22,259 nt of DNA from Candidatus Latescibacterota bacterium. Lineage in GTDB: Bacteria > Latescibacterota > UBA2968 > UBA8231. A program made the translations under genes and the position numbers. Position 1 is the first letter of the stretch, and every line of letters starts with the position of its first letter. Location of the stretch: the NCBI GenBank assembly GCA_003529325.1, contig DPVW01000112.1, positions 12,682 through 34,940 of the forward strand, in the 5' to 3' direction. Below the pieces are notes generated by a model that did no database searches, was not told where the DNA came from, and saw only the letters and a program-made list of their open reading frames with translations. This document shows, one piece after another, positions 1 to 7,393 of this stretch.

Positions 1-2
1 AC

Positions 3-89
3 CTGCCGGTGGACGAACGCTACACGGACGAGGATGTGGAGCAGACCATCGCCGGCGTACACAAAGTCTGGAAGCACTTGGTGGATTGA
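3..89 (+). CDS. DegT/DnrJ/EryC1/StrS-type aminotransferase, C-terminal end (partial)
   Basis: Only the last 28 codons are inside the window. They read LPVDERYTDEDVEQTI and end KVWKHLVD before TGA at 87-89. A short 'R-Y-[ST]-D-E-[DE]' segment followed by a final amphipathic helix is typical of the end of PLP-dependent DegT/DnrJ/EryC1/StrS sugar aminotransferases, which make amino sugars or act as aminotransferase-like regulators. The PLP lysine lies upstream of the window, so the assignment rests on the tail alone. The stop overlaps the possible TTG start of the next reading frame (TTGA at 86-89). The match is short, so another enzyme cannot be excluded. Confidence 0.55.
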   Translation: MPVDERYTDEDVEQTIAGVHKVWKHLVD

Positions 90-535
90 TCCACCAGGCC
101 TGGATCAAAAAGAGAGCCTCCGGAACCCTTGTTGTGTACGATGGCACCGACCTGGCATCTATGGTAGGGGATGAGCGCCTGTCCAACTGGCACCGCGACA
201 CGTGGCTTGTGCGCCTGCCGAGACCACCGCGTGATGAACGACCCCTGAGCGACGAGGAGGCCAGGCGCCATGGACTCACCCTCACTGCTGCTGATGACTA
301 CAGCCTCGAGTGGGGTTTCTCTCTCGACGGTTATATCGCCTTTCTCATGACCCAGTCGAATGTGACCGACTTCGTCGAACGTCAGGGCAAATCGGCGGCG
401 ACGTTGCAGCAGTGGTTGCGCGCGCAACTGGCGCCATTGTTCGACGGCGAGCAACAACGCTTGCGGTTTGGCGGGTACATCTGGTACCTGCGTGGTTGTG
501 TCCGCCACCAACGCCACCTACCGTCCCTGACATGA
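86..535 (+). pseudogene. C-terminal half of a class I SAM-dependent methyltransferase
   Basis: This 149-aa frame begins at a TTG overlapping the upstream stop and ends in an ATGA overlap with the next gene. The sequence starts abruptly at a strand-like GTLVVYDGTDLA. It continues with a P-R-P-P-R-D-E-R loop, then a YIAFLMTQSNV helix, and ends with an F-G-G-Y-I-W-Y-L strand. This resembles the second half of UbiE-like class I methyltransferases, from beta-5 to the C-terminus. The glycine-rich SAM-binding motif and the first four strands, about 100 residues or more, are missing. In-frame codons upstream are open to the window edge but are occupied by the aminotransferase frame. I read it as a 5'-truncated gene. 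It might instead be a small orphan domain that is still translated. The methyltransferase assignment is from pattern resemblance only. Confidence 0.5.
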
Positions 536-1434
536 TTCGCCCAGCCATCCTCCTCAGTTGTCTCGCCAGCATGCTGATCGGCGGCGTGCCCCTCCATGGC
601 CAGCAGGCCCTGCAGCCCATGGGGGACGAGGCCTTTGCCACCCTGATCCGCTGGTTCGACTACCAGGCGACGCCACCGGCAAGCCGCACCGATGAGTTGC
701 GGACCACACACAATGGCAGCCTGTACAAGATGGTTTTTGACGGTGTCCGCACTCGGCGGGTACCGGCTCATCTCGAACTCCCCATGCGCGGTGCGGCGCC
801 CTACCCCTGCGTCATCCTCATCCATGGGATGGCGCGCTCCAAAGAATACTGGTGGTCCCTCGGGACGACGACGGAGGGCAAGCACAAAGACCGACTCGTC
901 GCCGAAGGTTTTGCCGTACTCGGTCTCGATCTTCCTCTGCACGGCGAGCGTGCGGCGGAGAATGACTTCCTCAACCCCGGCAACCTGGTGCTGGATGGCG
1001 CCAGCAGCCGACTCCGCGACCTGTTTGCCGAGAGTGTCGTCGAACATCGGCGCGCCATCGATGCCCTGTGGACGCGGGCCGACATCGACAGCACCCGCAT
1101 CGGCGTCCTCGGATATGGCTTCGGCGGTGCTGTCGCCTTCGCACTGGCCGCCGTCGAACCACGGATTCAGGCGACCATCGCCTGCGTGCCCCCGACGGTG
1201 CGCGATGGCTTGTCCGTGCGCGCGACGCAGAACTACGCACCCCGAATCCGACACCCATTTCTCTTGTTGATGGCCGCTAACAGCCGCACCAGTTCACCAG
1301 CCGATGCCGAACAGTTGCGGGACCTGCTGCCAGCATCGACGGCAGAGATGAAGGTCTACAGTAGCGACGACCGATTGCCAATATGGTACGTTGGCGAAGC
1401 CGTCGACTGGTTTTCCACACACCTTGCACGGTAG
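532..1434 (+). CDS. Exported alpha/beta-hydrolase-fold protein lacking the catalytic triad
   Basis: A 300-aa protein whose ATG overlaps the preceding stop (ATGA). Residues 1-24 form a signal peptide (MIRPAILLSC, hydrophobic core, then G-Q-Q), so it is likely periplasmic. The fold is that of dienelactone-hydrolase/acetyl-xylan-esterase relatives: VILIHGMARSKEYWW supplies the oxyanion-type HG motif, and VLGYGFGGAVAF is the nucleophile elbow. In the elbow the usual Ser is Gly (G196, codon GGC). The acid region reads AANSRTSSPADAEQL with no Asp before the Pro, and the histidine region reads SSDDRLP where S-G-H-R-L-P would be expected. All three triad positions therefore seem lost while the surrounding sequence is well kept. 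It may bind rather than cleave esters, or be drifting. Start choice is supported by the signal peptide; a longer in-frame ORF from 310 runs through the preceding gene. Confidence 0.75.
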   Translation: MIRPAILLSCLASMLIGGVPLHGQQALQPMGDEAFATLIRWFDYQATPPASRTDELRTTHNGSLYKMVFDGVRTRRVPAHLELPMRGAAPYPCVILIHGMARSKEYWWSLGTTTEGKHKDRLVAEGFAVLGLDLPLHGERAAENDFLNPGNLVLDGASSRLRDLFAESVVEHRRAIDALWTRADIDSTRIGVLGYGFGGAVAFALAAVEPRIQATIACVPPTVRDGLSVRATQNYAPRIRHPFLLLMAANSRTSSPADAEQLRDLLPASTAEMKVYSSDDRLPIWYVGEAVDWFSTHLAR

Positions 1435-1438
1435 GAGA
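1433..1438 (+). promoter_or_regulatory. Ribosome-binding site deciding the TTG start at 1445
   Basis: AGGAGA-type sequence just after the hydrolase stop, 6-7 bases before TTG 1445. It places the start of the shortened Gfo/Idh frame directly before its Rossmann motif instead of at ATG 1391, inside the hydrolase gene. Confidence 0.5.
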
Positions 1439-1444
1439 GATCGG

Positions 1445-1930
1445 TTGAAACAACTGCGCACAGTCGTTGTCGGTCTAGGCCGGATCGGCTGGCAATTTCA
1501 TCTGCCTCAAATCGCTCGTCACGATGGCTTCGACCTGGCAGCTGTCGTCGACCCACTCGACGAACGCCGTCAGGAAGCTGACGCTGAGTACCGCGTACCC
1601 GGATACACCGATCTGCAGAGTTGTGTCGAGGACATGGCAGTCGATCTCGTCGTGCTCGCCTCCCCTACACCGATGCACGCCGCCGCACAACGGCACGAAC
1701 GTCGATTGATGATCTACCAACCGGAGCGGGGCAGTCGCGAGGTGGTCTGTCTGCATGTGGCCCGTGCACCGGCGGCGAAGATCACCTGTCATCTGCGCAC
1801 CATCGCCAGCCTCGGGGACGCCGACGACGTCGTCAAGGCGTTGATAGAAACCGAGAATGGCGTGCTCCTCGATATCGATATCAACATGGCCAGTGCCCGA
1901 CCGATGCTGCGGTTACCGAGGGGGATGTGA
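1445..1930 (+). pseudogene. Gfo/Idh/MocA-type oxidoreductase with apparent internal deletions
   Basis: A 161-aa frame starting at TTG 1445, with GGAGA at 1434-1438 as ribosome-binding site. The N-terminus TVVVGLGRIGWQFHLP is a dinucleotide-binding Rossmann motif, and DLVVLASPTPMHA is the next conserved strand of the Gfo/Idh family. Family members are about 330-380 aa. Here the E-K-P segment with the catalytic lysine is absent. The sequence jumps from MHAAAQRHE to RRLMIYQPERGSREVV, then from VVCLHVA to PAAKITCHLRTIASLGDADD, and ends soon after DIDINMASA. Each piece looks like a genuine family segment, so I infer several in-frame deletions rather than a compact new protein. It sits 4 bases before the dehydratase gene. 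It is unlikely to be a working dehydrogenase. It could be translated. Confidence 0.6.
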
Positions 1931-1934
1931 CGGG

Positions 1935-3068
1935 ATGAAGATTGCCGCTGTGGAGACATTCGTCGTCGGCAATCCGTGGAAGAACTGGATCTTCGTCAAG
2001 ATTCTGACCGACGCGGGACTCACCGGTCTCGGGGAAGCGACGGGTGGGCTGGCAACGAAGCCGAATCTGGGAGATGTCGAGGAATTGGCCCGCTTCGTCA
2101 TCGGCGAAGATCCACGCCACCCCGATCGCCTGTGGCAGAAGATGTATCGAGGACGTTTCGCCAATCACACAGCGGGGATGACGGGCATCGAAATGGCCTG
2201 CTGGGATATTCTCGGCAAGAGTCTCAACGTTCCTGTATGGCAACTGCTGGGCGGCAAACAACGGGATACGCTGCGGGTCTACGCCAACGGCTGGTATACC
2301 GGGCCGCGCCAACCCGGATTCTTCGCCGAGAGGGCCGCCGAGTTGGTGGCTCGTGGATACACGGCGCTGAAGTTCGACCCATTCGGCGGCGCCTTCCGAC
2401 AGATCGACCGGTCCAGCGAGCGTTTGTCCATCGACATCGTCCGTGCCGTCCGCGATGCCGTCGGGGTTGACGTCGATCTGTGCATCGAAGCCCACGATCG
2501 CTTCACCGTCTCTCACGCCATCCGCATCGGCCACGCCCTGGAGGAGTTCGGTGTCATGTGGCTGGAGACGCCTGTGCACTCAGCCGATATCGCTGCCACC
2601 ATAGAAGTGGCGCGAGCCATCCGGGTGCCCGTCGCTACGGGCGAACGCTACCGGCGCCCTGGGATGTTCGTCGATCTGCTGGCGGCGAAAGTCGTCGACA
2701 TCCTGCAACCCGAAGTCCTCTCCCTCGGGGTCGCCAATCTCAAGAGGGTCTGTGGTATCGCCGAGTCCGCCGAGGCGCTCGTCGCCTGTCACCAGGCACA
2801 GAGTCCGCTGTGTACCGCCGTCAATGCGCACATGCACGCATCCGTCGCCAACTTCCTCATCCAGGAGAACTTCGATGACAGTGCCGAGCCCTGGACCTGG
2901 GACCTGCTGACCGGCGTGCCACGCGTGCTCGATGGTTATCTGACAGTACCGGACACGCCAGGTTGGGGTGTCGAACTCAATGAGGAGGAAGCGGCGAGGC
3001 ACCCCTATGGTGAGGGCAACTTCCTGCGGCTTTTTGAAGAGGGCTGGGAAACGAGGAAACCGGGATAG
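1935..3068 (+). CDS. Mandelate racemase/muconate lactonizing family enzyme, D-galactonate dehydratase-like
   Basis: A 377-aa enolase-superfamily protein of normal length. These enzymes abstract the proton alpha to a carboxylate with a Mg2+-stabilised enolate; this subgroup usually dehydrates sugar acids. Visible parts are the N-terminal capping domain (MKIAAVETFVVG; TGLGEATGG), the barrel entry with MTGIEMACWDILGK, K146 in ALKFDPFGG, metal-ligand positions E185 (IEAHDRF), E211 (WLETP) and E237 (TGERYR), plus H187 and H286 (ACHQAQSP). The spacing resembles D-galactonate dehydratase, where the first ligand is Asp rather than Glu and the later motif is usually P-H-N rather than C-H-Q. The exact substrate cannot be read from sequence. 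ATG 1935 follows the preceding stop by 4 bases; a longer frame from 1857 overlaps that gene and is not needed. Neighbouring oxidoreductases fit a sugar-acid pathway. Confidence 0.88.
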   Translation: MKIAAVETFVVGNPWKNWIFVKILTDAGLTGLGEATGGLATKPNLGDVEELARFVIGEDPRHPDRLWQKMYRGRFANHTAGMTGIEMACWDILGKSLNVPVWQLLGGKQRDTLRVYANGWYTGPRQPGFFAERAAELVARGYTALKFDPFGGAFRQIDRSSERLSIDIVRAVRDAVGVDVDLCIEAHDRFTVSHAIRIGHALEEFGVMWLETPVHSADIAATIEVARAIRVPVATGERYRRPGMFVDLLAAKVVDILQPEVLSLGVANLKRVCGIAESAEALVACHQAQSPLCTAVNAHMHASVANFLIQENFDDSAEPWTWDLLTGVPRVLDGYLTVPDTPGWGVELNEEEAARHPYGEGNFLRLFEEGWETRKPG

Positions 3069-3077
3069 ATTCTCGGG

Positions 3078-4442
3078 TCAATCAGGTAGCGCGAGTTCCC
3101 CGAGACCGTCCCGCAGGGCCTGTCGAGATTCGGCATGGTCAGGGTCGATGCCGATCATGGCGCCATGACAGCCATGGTCCCGCACCGCCGCCGCGAGTTG
3201 ACGCACACGCTCCGGCGGCCCACCGGCCGAGATCGGTGGATACAGTGGTACGCGATCCTCCGTGAGCGCAACCAGACGCGCCACTTCGCGGGTGTATAGA
3301 TCGACCAGAGGCAGGTCCCCGGACTGCAACGACACGATGTTGCGTGGCAAATCGATGTTCTCCTGACTCAACAGCCTCAGGGCCAGTTCCACCGCATCCT
3401 CCTGTGCAACGTCTGGCACCTGATCGACGAGGGCCTGCGCCCACTCGGCAGCGGCATTCGTCGACGCCGTCGCCCAACCGACGACACCACCGGCGGAGCT
3501 GCCCCCGGTGAGAAAATCCGTCGATTGCTCCCAACGGTGGTAATCGTGGCCACCGAGCAGTGCGATGGATGGCGCAAAAACGTCGCTGCCAAAAGGAATT
3601 GGCTCACCCCGAACATCCTGGACCCGCGCCCGGAACGCGGCCATCCGTGCCGCCAACAGTGCGGCGCGCATCAACAGCCACTCCCATGTCGCGCGAGGGA
3701 CCCCGAGAGCGGGCAACAGATCGGGGCCACGCAACTCGCTGTCGAGGGCACGACGCAGACGTCGTGCGCCGAGCGACCGCAGTGCGTCCCGAGCTTCACG
3801 CGCCGCCGCAACCAAGCGCTGCGCATCAAACCCGAGGGCCTCACCGGCGGCACAACAGTGCTGGCAGGCGCAGGCCACGAGGGCGTGCAGATTTGCCGGC
3901 TGCGGGTAACGGGCGTGATCGACACAGAAACCATCCACCTCATAACGTGCCGTCACATCCGCCAGGCCATCTGCGGTCCATGCGTCTACCTGCGGGTTGC
4001 TCGGACACAGACCGGTCCCCCAGGCCTTCCACCGGGCGCTGAGTTCGGCACCATCCACGTCGCGCATGGCGAATTCGGGGAAGACCTCGCCACCATAACT
4101 CCACAGACCGATGTGCCCCCAGACTTCGATCCCGGCGTCGTGCGCAACCTCGATGGCACGCAACAACTGGCCGTCGTCGAAACCACCCACGATGCCAGCC
4201 ACCGGTGGGTAGATGCCATCCGCCGCCTTCGGCCACCGATCCGCACGCTGGCGCCAGTCCTCGAAAGGACCACGGGCGGCGAGGCCATCGCTGGCGCGGA
4301 AACCGGAGGTGTGACAGATCGGTGACTCGGGCATGATCGTCGTCAGCCCGATCTCATCCCGCAGTCGCTTCAGGGCGTCGGGACGCTCGGCGACGATCTG
4401 TGTACTACAGAACCAGATCATGCGACGTCGATGGTCTTTCAT
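3078..4442 (-). CDS. Glycoside-hydrolase-like TIM-barrel protein
   Basis: A 454-aa protein on the minus strand, convergent with the dehydratase gene (9 bases between stops). The start ATG at 4442 follows GAGAG; a longer frame from 4487 adds 15 basic residues. The order of motifs suggests a barrel of the putative glycosyl-hydrolase (GHL) kind: GIEVWGHIGLWSYGG, an L-C-P-S-N-P-Q-V loop, and YEVDGFCVDHARYP with a candidate catalytic Asp. These are followed by CACQHCCAAGEALGFD and, near the end, FLTGGSSAGGVVGWA. There is no signal peptide, so it is likely cytoplasmic. The Cys-rich CxCxxC stretch after the candidate Asp could bind a metal. Substrate unknown. The family call is from overall pattern, not from a decisive signature. 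It may also be an uncharacterised sugar-phosphate or polysaccharide-processing enzyme. Confidence 0.6.
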   Translation of the reverse strand: MKDHRRRMIWFCSTQIVAERPDALKRLRDEIGLTTIMPESPICHTSGFRASDGLAARGPFEDWRQRADRWPKAADGIYPPVAGIVGGFDDGQLLRAIEVAHDAGIEVWGHIGLWSYGGEVFPEFAMRDVDGAELSARWKAWGTGLCPSNPQVDAWTADGLADVTARYEVDGFCVDHARYPQPANLHALVACACQHCCAAGEALGFDAQRLVAAAREARDALRSLGARRLRRALDSELRGPDLLPALGVPRATWEWLLMRAALLAARMAAFRARVQDVRGEPIPFGSDVFAPSIALLGGHDYHRWEQSTDFLTGGSSAGGVVGWATASTNAAAEWAQALVDQVPDVAQEDAVELALRLLSQENIDLPRNIVSLQSGDLPLVDLYTREVARLVALTEDRVPLYPPISAGGPPERVRQLAAAVRDHGCHGAMIGIDPDHAESRQALRDGLGELALPD

Positions 4443-4483
4443 ACGTCTCTCGCTTCGAGGGCGGCTTGCATACACAATCTCAA

Positions 4484-4497
4484 CCACTGGTCAGTGG
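4484..4497. promoter_or_regulatory. Perfect inverted repeat in a divergent intergenic region (possible operator)
   Basis: CCACTG-GT-CAGTGG is a perfect 6+2+6 palindrome. It lies 42 bases upstream of the minus-strand TIM-barrel gene and about 170 bases before the plus-strand lipoprotein gene, in the only sizeable gap between divergent genes here. It could bind a dimeric repressor. No convincing -35/-10 pair is visible beside it. Confidence 0.3.
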
Positions 4498-4663
4498 CTG
4501 ACAACCGTCGTGGTATCGAAGGGTTATGGCAATGGTCGCCTGTGGAACCCGGGCCGGTCTCGGTTTGTCCTATTCTTGGTGCACCGCGGATCGCCCGCGA
4601 CAGCACCTGCAGGGACCACCCGGGTCTGTCACGGGGACAGGACAGATCTTGTGAGGGAGTCAG

Positions 4664-5083
4664 ATGAAGAAGACAGCGATCACTGCTGGATGTATCGTCG
4701 TCGCCATGTCGCTGGGCGGCTGTGCGCAGACCGGCATGTTCGTCGCCGGGAACATGACCAATGTCGAACTGTCAGAACCGAACTACAAAATTGTCGCAAT
4801 CGGCGTATCCGGCGAAGCGAAGGCTTCCTATCTGCTGGGGGTTGCATTCTCGAAAGGGCAAGAAACCGGGGCCGTCGCCCTCGCCCGCATCGGGGGTACG
4901 GGCCAACTGTACAAAGAAGCGATGGAGCACTTGTGGCAGGACTTCGAGGAATCGAATGGGCCCGTCGTCGGTCGGCGACTGGCGCTGACGAATATCCGTT
5001 ACGACTCGGACAGCCACAACCTGCTCGTCTACTCGGACATCACCCTCTCCATACGGGCAGACGTGATCGAATTTACCGACTAG
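4664..5083 (+). CDS. DUF6567-like lipoprotein
   Basis: A 139-aa lipoprotein. The signal sequence MKKTAITAGCIVVAMSLGGC ends in a lipobox with Cys20, so it should be lipidated and membrane-anchored. The mature part reads NMTNVELSEPNYKIVAIGVSGEA in two adjoining pieces, then a hydrophobic YLLGVAF, a helix with LYKEAMEHLW, and strands ending SIRADVIEFTD. This matches the pattern of DUF6567 lipoproteins, small proteins of unknown role with 'N-[FY]-K', 'G-x-[AS]-x-x-x-L-L-G' and a final 'x-A-D-V-I-E-F'. GAGGGAG precedes the ATG at good spacing. It appears monocistronic or leads weakly into the next ORFs (47 bases gap). The family name is given from memory of the pattern. Confidence 0.7.
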   Translation: MKKTAITAGCIVVAMSLGGCAQTGMFVAGNMTNVELSEPNYKIVAIGVSGEAKASYLLGVAFSKGQETGAVALARIGGTGQLYKEAMEHLWQDFEESNGPVVGRRLALTNIRYDSDSHNLLVYSDITLSIRADVIEFTD

Positions 5084-5130
5084 TGCTGTCGGCGTTGCCA
5101 GCATCCCGCCCCAGGCTGACCTTGTCATTC

Positions 5131-5217
5131 ATGGACCAACCGATCGGCATCATCGGCCTGGGGCTCGTCGGCACCAGCTTGTGCGACCGTCGCCGCGCCA
5201 GTGGACAACCCCAGTGA
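5131..5217 (+). pseudogene. 28-codon remnant of a 3-hydroxyisobutyrate/6-phosphogluconate dehydrogenase-type gene
   Basis: ATG 5131 opens a 28-aa frame beginning MDQPIGIIGLGLVGTSLCDR, which is the exact beginning expected of an HIBADH/6PGDH-family enzyme: a first beta strand, GxGxxG (G-L-G-L-V-G) and the following helix. The frame then ends after RRRASGQPQ, about 270 residues short. Its TGA overlaps the GTG start of the next gene (GTGA, 5214-5217), as would be expected between intact operon genes. I infer an internal deletion that kept both ends. The product, if made, cannot be an enzyme. Confidence 0.6.
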
Positions 5218-6335
5218 GCGAAATCCACAGTCTCGCCATCGCCGGCGCCTGGGGATACATTGGCCGCAAGTTTCTTGATGCCGGTATCGATCTCGGTCTC
5301 GAGCTCTCCGTGCTCGACCCGGGACCGGTCCCACCGGACGTCTGCCTGGAAAATCTGGTCCACTTCACCGACGATGGTTTCTATCAGCAGAACGTGGATC
5401 TGTTCCACCTCGCCCTGCACCCCGAGCAGCGCGGTCCGGCGCTACGACGTCTGCTTGAGAGGGCACAGCATGAGCCAGTGGCGATCCTTAACGAAAAACC
5501 GATGGCCGCCCCGGATCGGCCACAGGATTGTGTCGCCCTCATCGACGCGGTGAGCGATACACAGGCCGTTCTGCTGTTCGACTTTCCCGAACTTTTTGAG
5601 CCATTCACGGGCCGTGTCGTCGACTATCTACGGCGCTTCGATCACGTCGAAATAGAAGAGATCATCATCCAGCGCTCGAAGGATCGTGAGGATCCCGGCA
5701 ACCCACGCAACCATAAGCGCATGGTCCACATCCAGTATCAGGAGAGTGTGCACTGTATCGCCTGGCTGCTCTTCGTCCTCGGTCAGCTGGAGGGCTCTGT
5801 CGAGAAGGTGCTGGCGCGGGGCCTGCACTTGAGCGCCACGGCACGACCCTATATGGCGCCGAATCCTCAGGACTACGACCATGTCGTCGATGGCAAGGTG
5901 GAATACGAGATGCAACTTGGCGCGACGACGGTGCGGGGAGTGACCGACTTCACGCGTGGTGCAGCCTGGACCAAGAGCCGCATCCTGCGGGGACGGGCTG
6001 ACGGTGCCCCTCTCGAACTCCACATGAGTTACCTGGAAGGCGCCAAGCACCTGCGCATCGATGGGCAGGACCAGTACATCAACCCTCAGGGCAGTTCATA
6101 TGAGGGGGTGCTGCAAACCTTCGGTGGTTGGCTGCGCCACACACCGCCCGAGACCCTGATGTCCTCCAGCTGCTACCCGAACCCAAAATTCGCCCGACTG
6201 ACTTATGCCCTTTCCAGCCTGCTTTGGCGCAGTTGCCACGACGGAGCGAAGCCCACGATTCGTGACGCCGAGGAACTTGTCGCCTTCGACGCCGGTTTCG
6301 CCGAGGCGGCCAGCACCTTTCCGCGTTACGGCTGA
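5214..6335 (+). CDS. Gfo/Idh/MocA family oxidoreductase
   Basis: A 373-aa protein of normal family length. GTG 5214 overlaps the stop of the remnant before it; ATG 5181 would add 11 residues within that remnant. The N-terminus SLAIAGAWGYIGRKF is a slightly unusual nucleotide-binding loop (G-A-W-G-Y-I-G). VDLFHLALHPEQ and AILNEKPMA follow, the latter holding the conserved E-K-P with the catalytic Lys. The region ESVHCIAWLLFVLG corresponds to the usual H-x-x-D helix, with Ala replacing Asp. The C-terminal half is an alpha/beta domain (GVTDFTRGAAW; YINPQGSSYEGVL). It probably oxidises or reduces a sugar or inositol-like compound with NAD(P). Its end overlaps the convergent hydrolase gene by 10 bases. 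Substrate cannot be stated. Confidence 0.78.
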   Translation: MSEIHSLAIAGAWGYIGRKFLDAGIDLGLELSVLDPGPVPPDVCLENLVHFTDDGFYQQNVDLFHLALHPEQRGPALRRLLERAQHEPVAILNEKPMAAPDRPQDCVALIDAVSDTQAVLLFDFPELFEPFTGRVVDYLRRFDHVEIEEIIIQRSKDREDPGNPRNHKRMVHIQYQESVHCIAWLLFVLGQLEGSVEKVLARGLHLSATARPYMAPNPQDYDHVVDGKVEYEMQLGATTVRGVTDFTRGAAWTKSRILRGRADGAPLELHMSYLEGAKHLRIDGQDQYINPQGSSYEGVLQTFGGWLRHTPPETLMSSSCYPNPKFARLTYALSSLLWRSCHDGAKPTIRDAEELVAFDAGFAEAASTFPRYG

Positions 6336-7393
6336 AGCTTCTCCCTGTGGGCCTCGATCCACGGCCACATGATGTCAGCGTAGAATCGGTGCCCGGCCTC
6401 ACCATAACGGTGCTCATACCGTCCTTCGGCGCCGGCGGCGGCGTATATCTTCGCCAACCTGGCGACGGCAGCATCGACCTCGTCGGTGGGATGCAAGCCA
6501 TCGTGACGGCCATTGACGGTCAGCAACGGTCGTGGCGCCAGCAGACCAGCGACGTCCCAGAACTCACCGAAGGCCAGCAGACCCGGTACCGCATTACACG
6601 GGCAGTGCCTGAGCGTGCCGGCGGGACTCATGTAATTGTTGAAGGCGCAACAGGGCACGGCGATGTCGATCCGTCGATCACAGGCCGCCGCATGCGCCGT
6701 CGCCATGCCGCCACCGGAATTGCCCAACATCAGCGTCGGCCCGGTGACCTCGGGTAGAGCCAGTGCCCAGTCGAGGATTCTGAGCAGATCCCACACCCGC
6801 TCCCCGAGGGCACTGCGCCCGACGGCGGCGACCTGCCAATTGTGACAGACACAGTCTCGTCCGCCGTGGCGTTTGCCGATGTCGGTGACACGAAAGGAGC
6901 TGGGGTTGCCACCGATACCCCGCGTCGCCGGTGCAATCGCCAGGAAACCACGACGGGCTGCCTGCACCGCCACATCTCGATCCTCGTCCACCATGCGCTG
7001 CTGCCCATCGGCGTCTGTGACACCGGCATAGATGTCACCATTCTCATGTCCATGCGGCGTAACGGCCAGGGGGAAGGGACCCTGCCCTTTCGGTCGCAGA
7101 CACCAGAAGGATGTGCGCACCGCTGGCTCCGTGTCGAGCCAGCCTCGCTGCCTGGTGTATTGGCCGAGATCTTCCACGCCATCCGCCCATTCCACTCGCG
7201 GCTCCACCCGCCCACCTTGCGCCTCGATGAGGGACAGACCGAGCAGATCACGAAAGGCATCACGGGCCTCTCCCTGCCAGACGCCAAATGCTGCCGGCGT
7301 CGTCGCCCGACAGGCCCACTGCCGACCCGATTCTGCGTAGAGTCGTCCCAGATACGCGCGCACATCATCGGGGTGTTGCATCGTGGCCTTCAT
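6326..7393 (-). CDS. Alpha/beta hydrolase, acetyl-xylan-esterase/dienelactone-hydrolase type
   Basis: A 355-aa hydrolase, last gene of a three-gene minus-strand operon. ATG 7393 overlaps the stop of the epimerase gene (ATGA). The core begins PFPLAVTPHGHENGD, with the oxyanion-type HGH. The nucleophile elbow is GNSGGG with S226, the acid is D298 in NGRHDGLHP and the base is H335 in EAGHRFY, so the triad is complete. An all-helical N-terminal portion of about 90 residues (DDVRAYLGRLYAESGRQW) resembles that of large bacterial carbohydrate esterases. There is no signal peptide, so it is probably cytoplasmic, acting on acylated sugars taken up by the cell. Contrast the triad-less hydrolase at 532-1434. 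The precise ester is unknown. Confidence 0.82.
   Translation of the reverse strand: MKATMQHPDDVRAYLGRLYAESGRQWACRATTPAAFGVWQGEARDAFRDLLGLSLIEAQGGRVEPRVEWADGVEDLGQYTRQRGWLDTEPAVRTSFWCLRPKGQGPFPLAVTPHGHENGDIYAGVTDADGQQRMVDEDRDVAVQAARRGFLAIAPATRGIGGNPSSFRVTDIGKRHGGRDCVCHNWQVAAVGRSALGERVWDLLRILDWALALPEVTGPTLMLGNSGGGMATAHAAACDRRIDIAVPCCAFNNYMSPAGTLRHCPCNAVPGLLAFGEFWDVAGLLAPRPLLTVNGRHDGLHPTDEVDAAVARLAKIYAAAGAEGRYEHRYGEAGHRFYADIMWPWIEAHREKLQP

Noticed and set aside
382..1254. Long antisense reading frame (290 codons) opposite the exported hydrolase gene
   Set aside because: Its translation has no recognisable motifs, while the plus strand shows a signal peptide and hydrolase-fold motifs. GC-rich genes often leave open antisense frames.
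3525..4325. Plus-strand frame of 266 codons opposite the TIM-barrel gene
   Set aside because: Antisense shadow of a gene with clear motifs on the minus strand; no start signal and no protein-like pattern.
4333..5217. A 294-codon plus-strand frame ending in the dehydrogenase-like stub
   Set aside because: Only its last 28 codons look like protein. The earlier part crosses the TIM-barrel start, an intergenic region and the lipoprotein gene in another frame.
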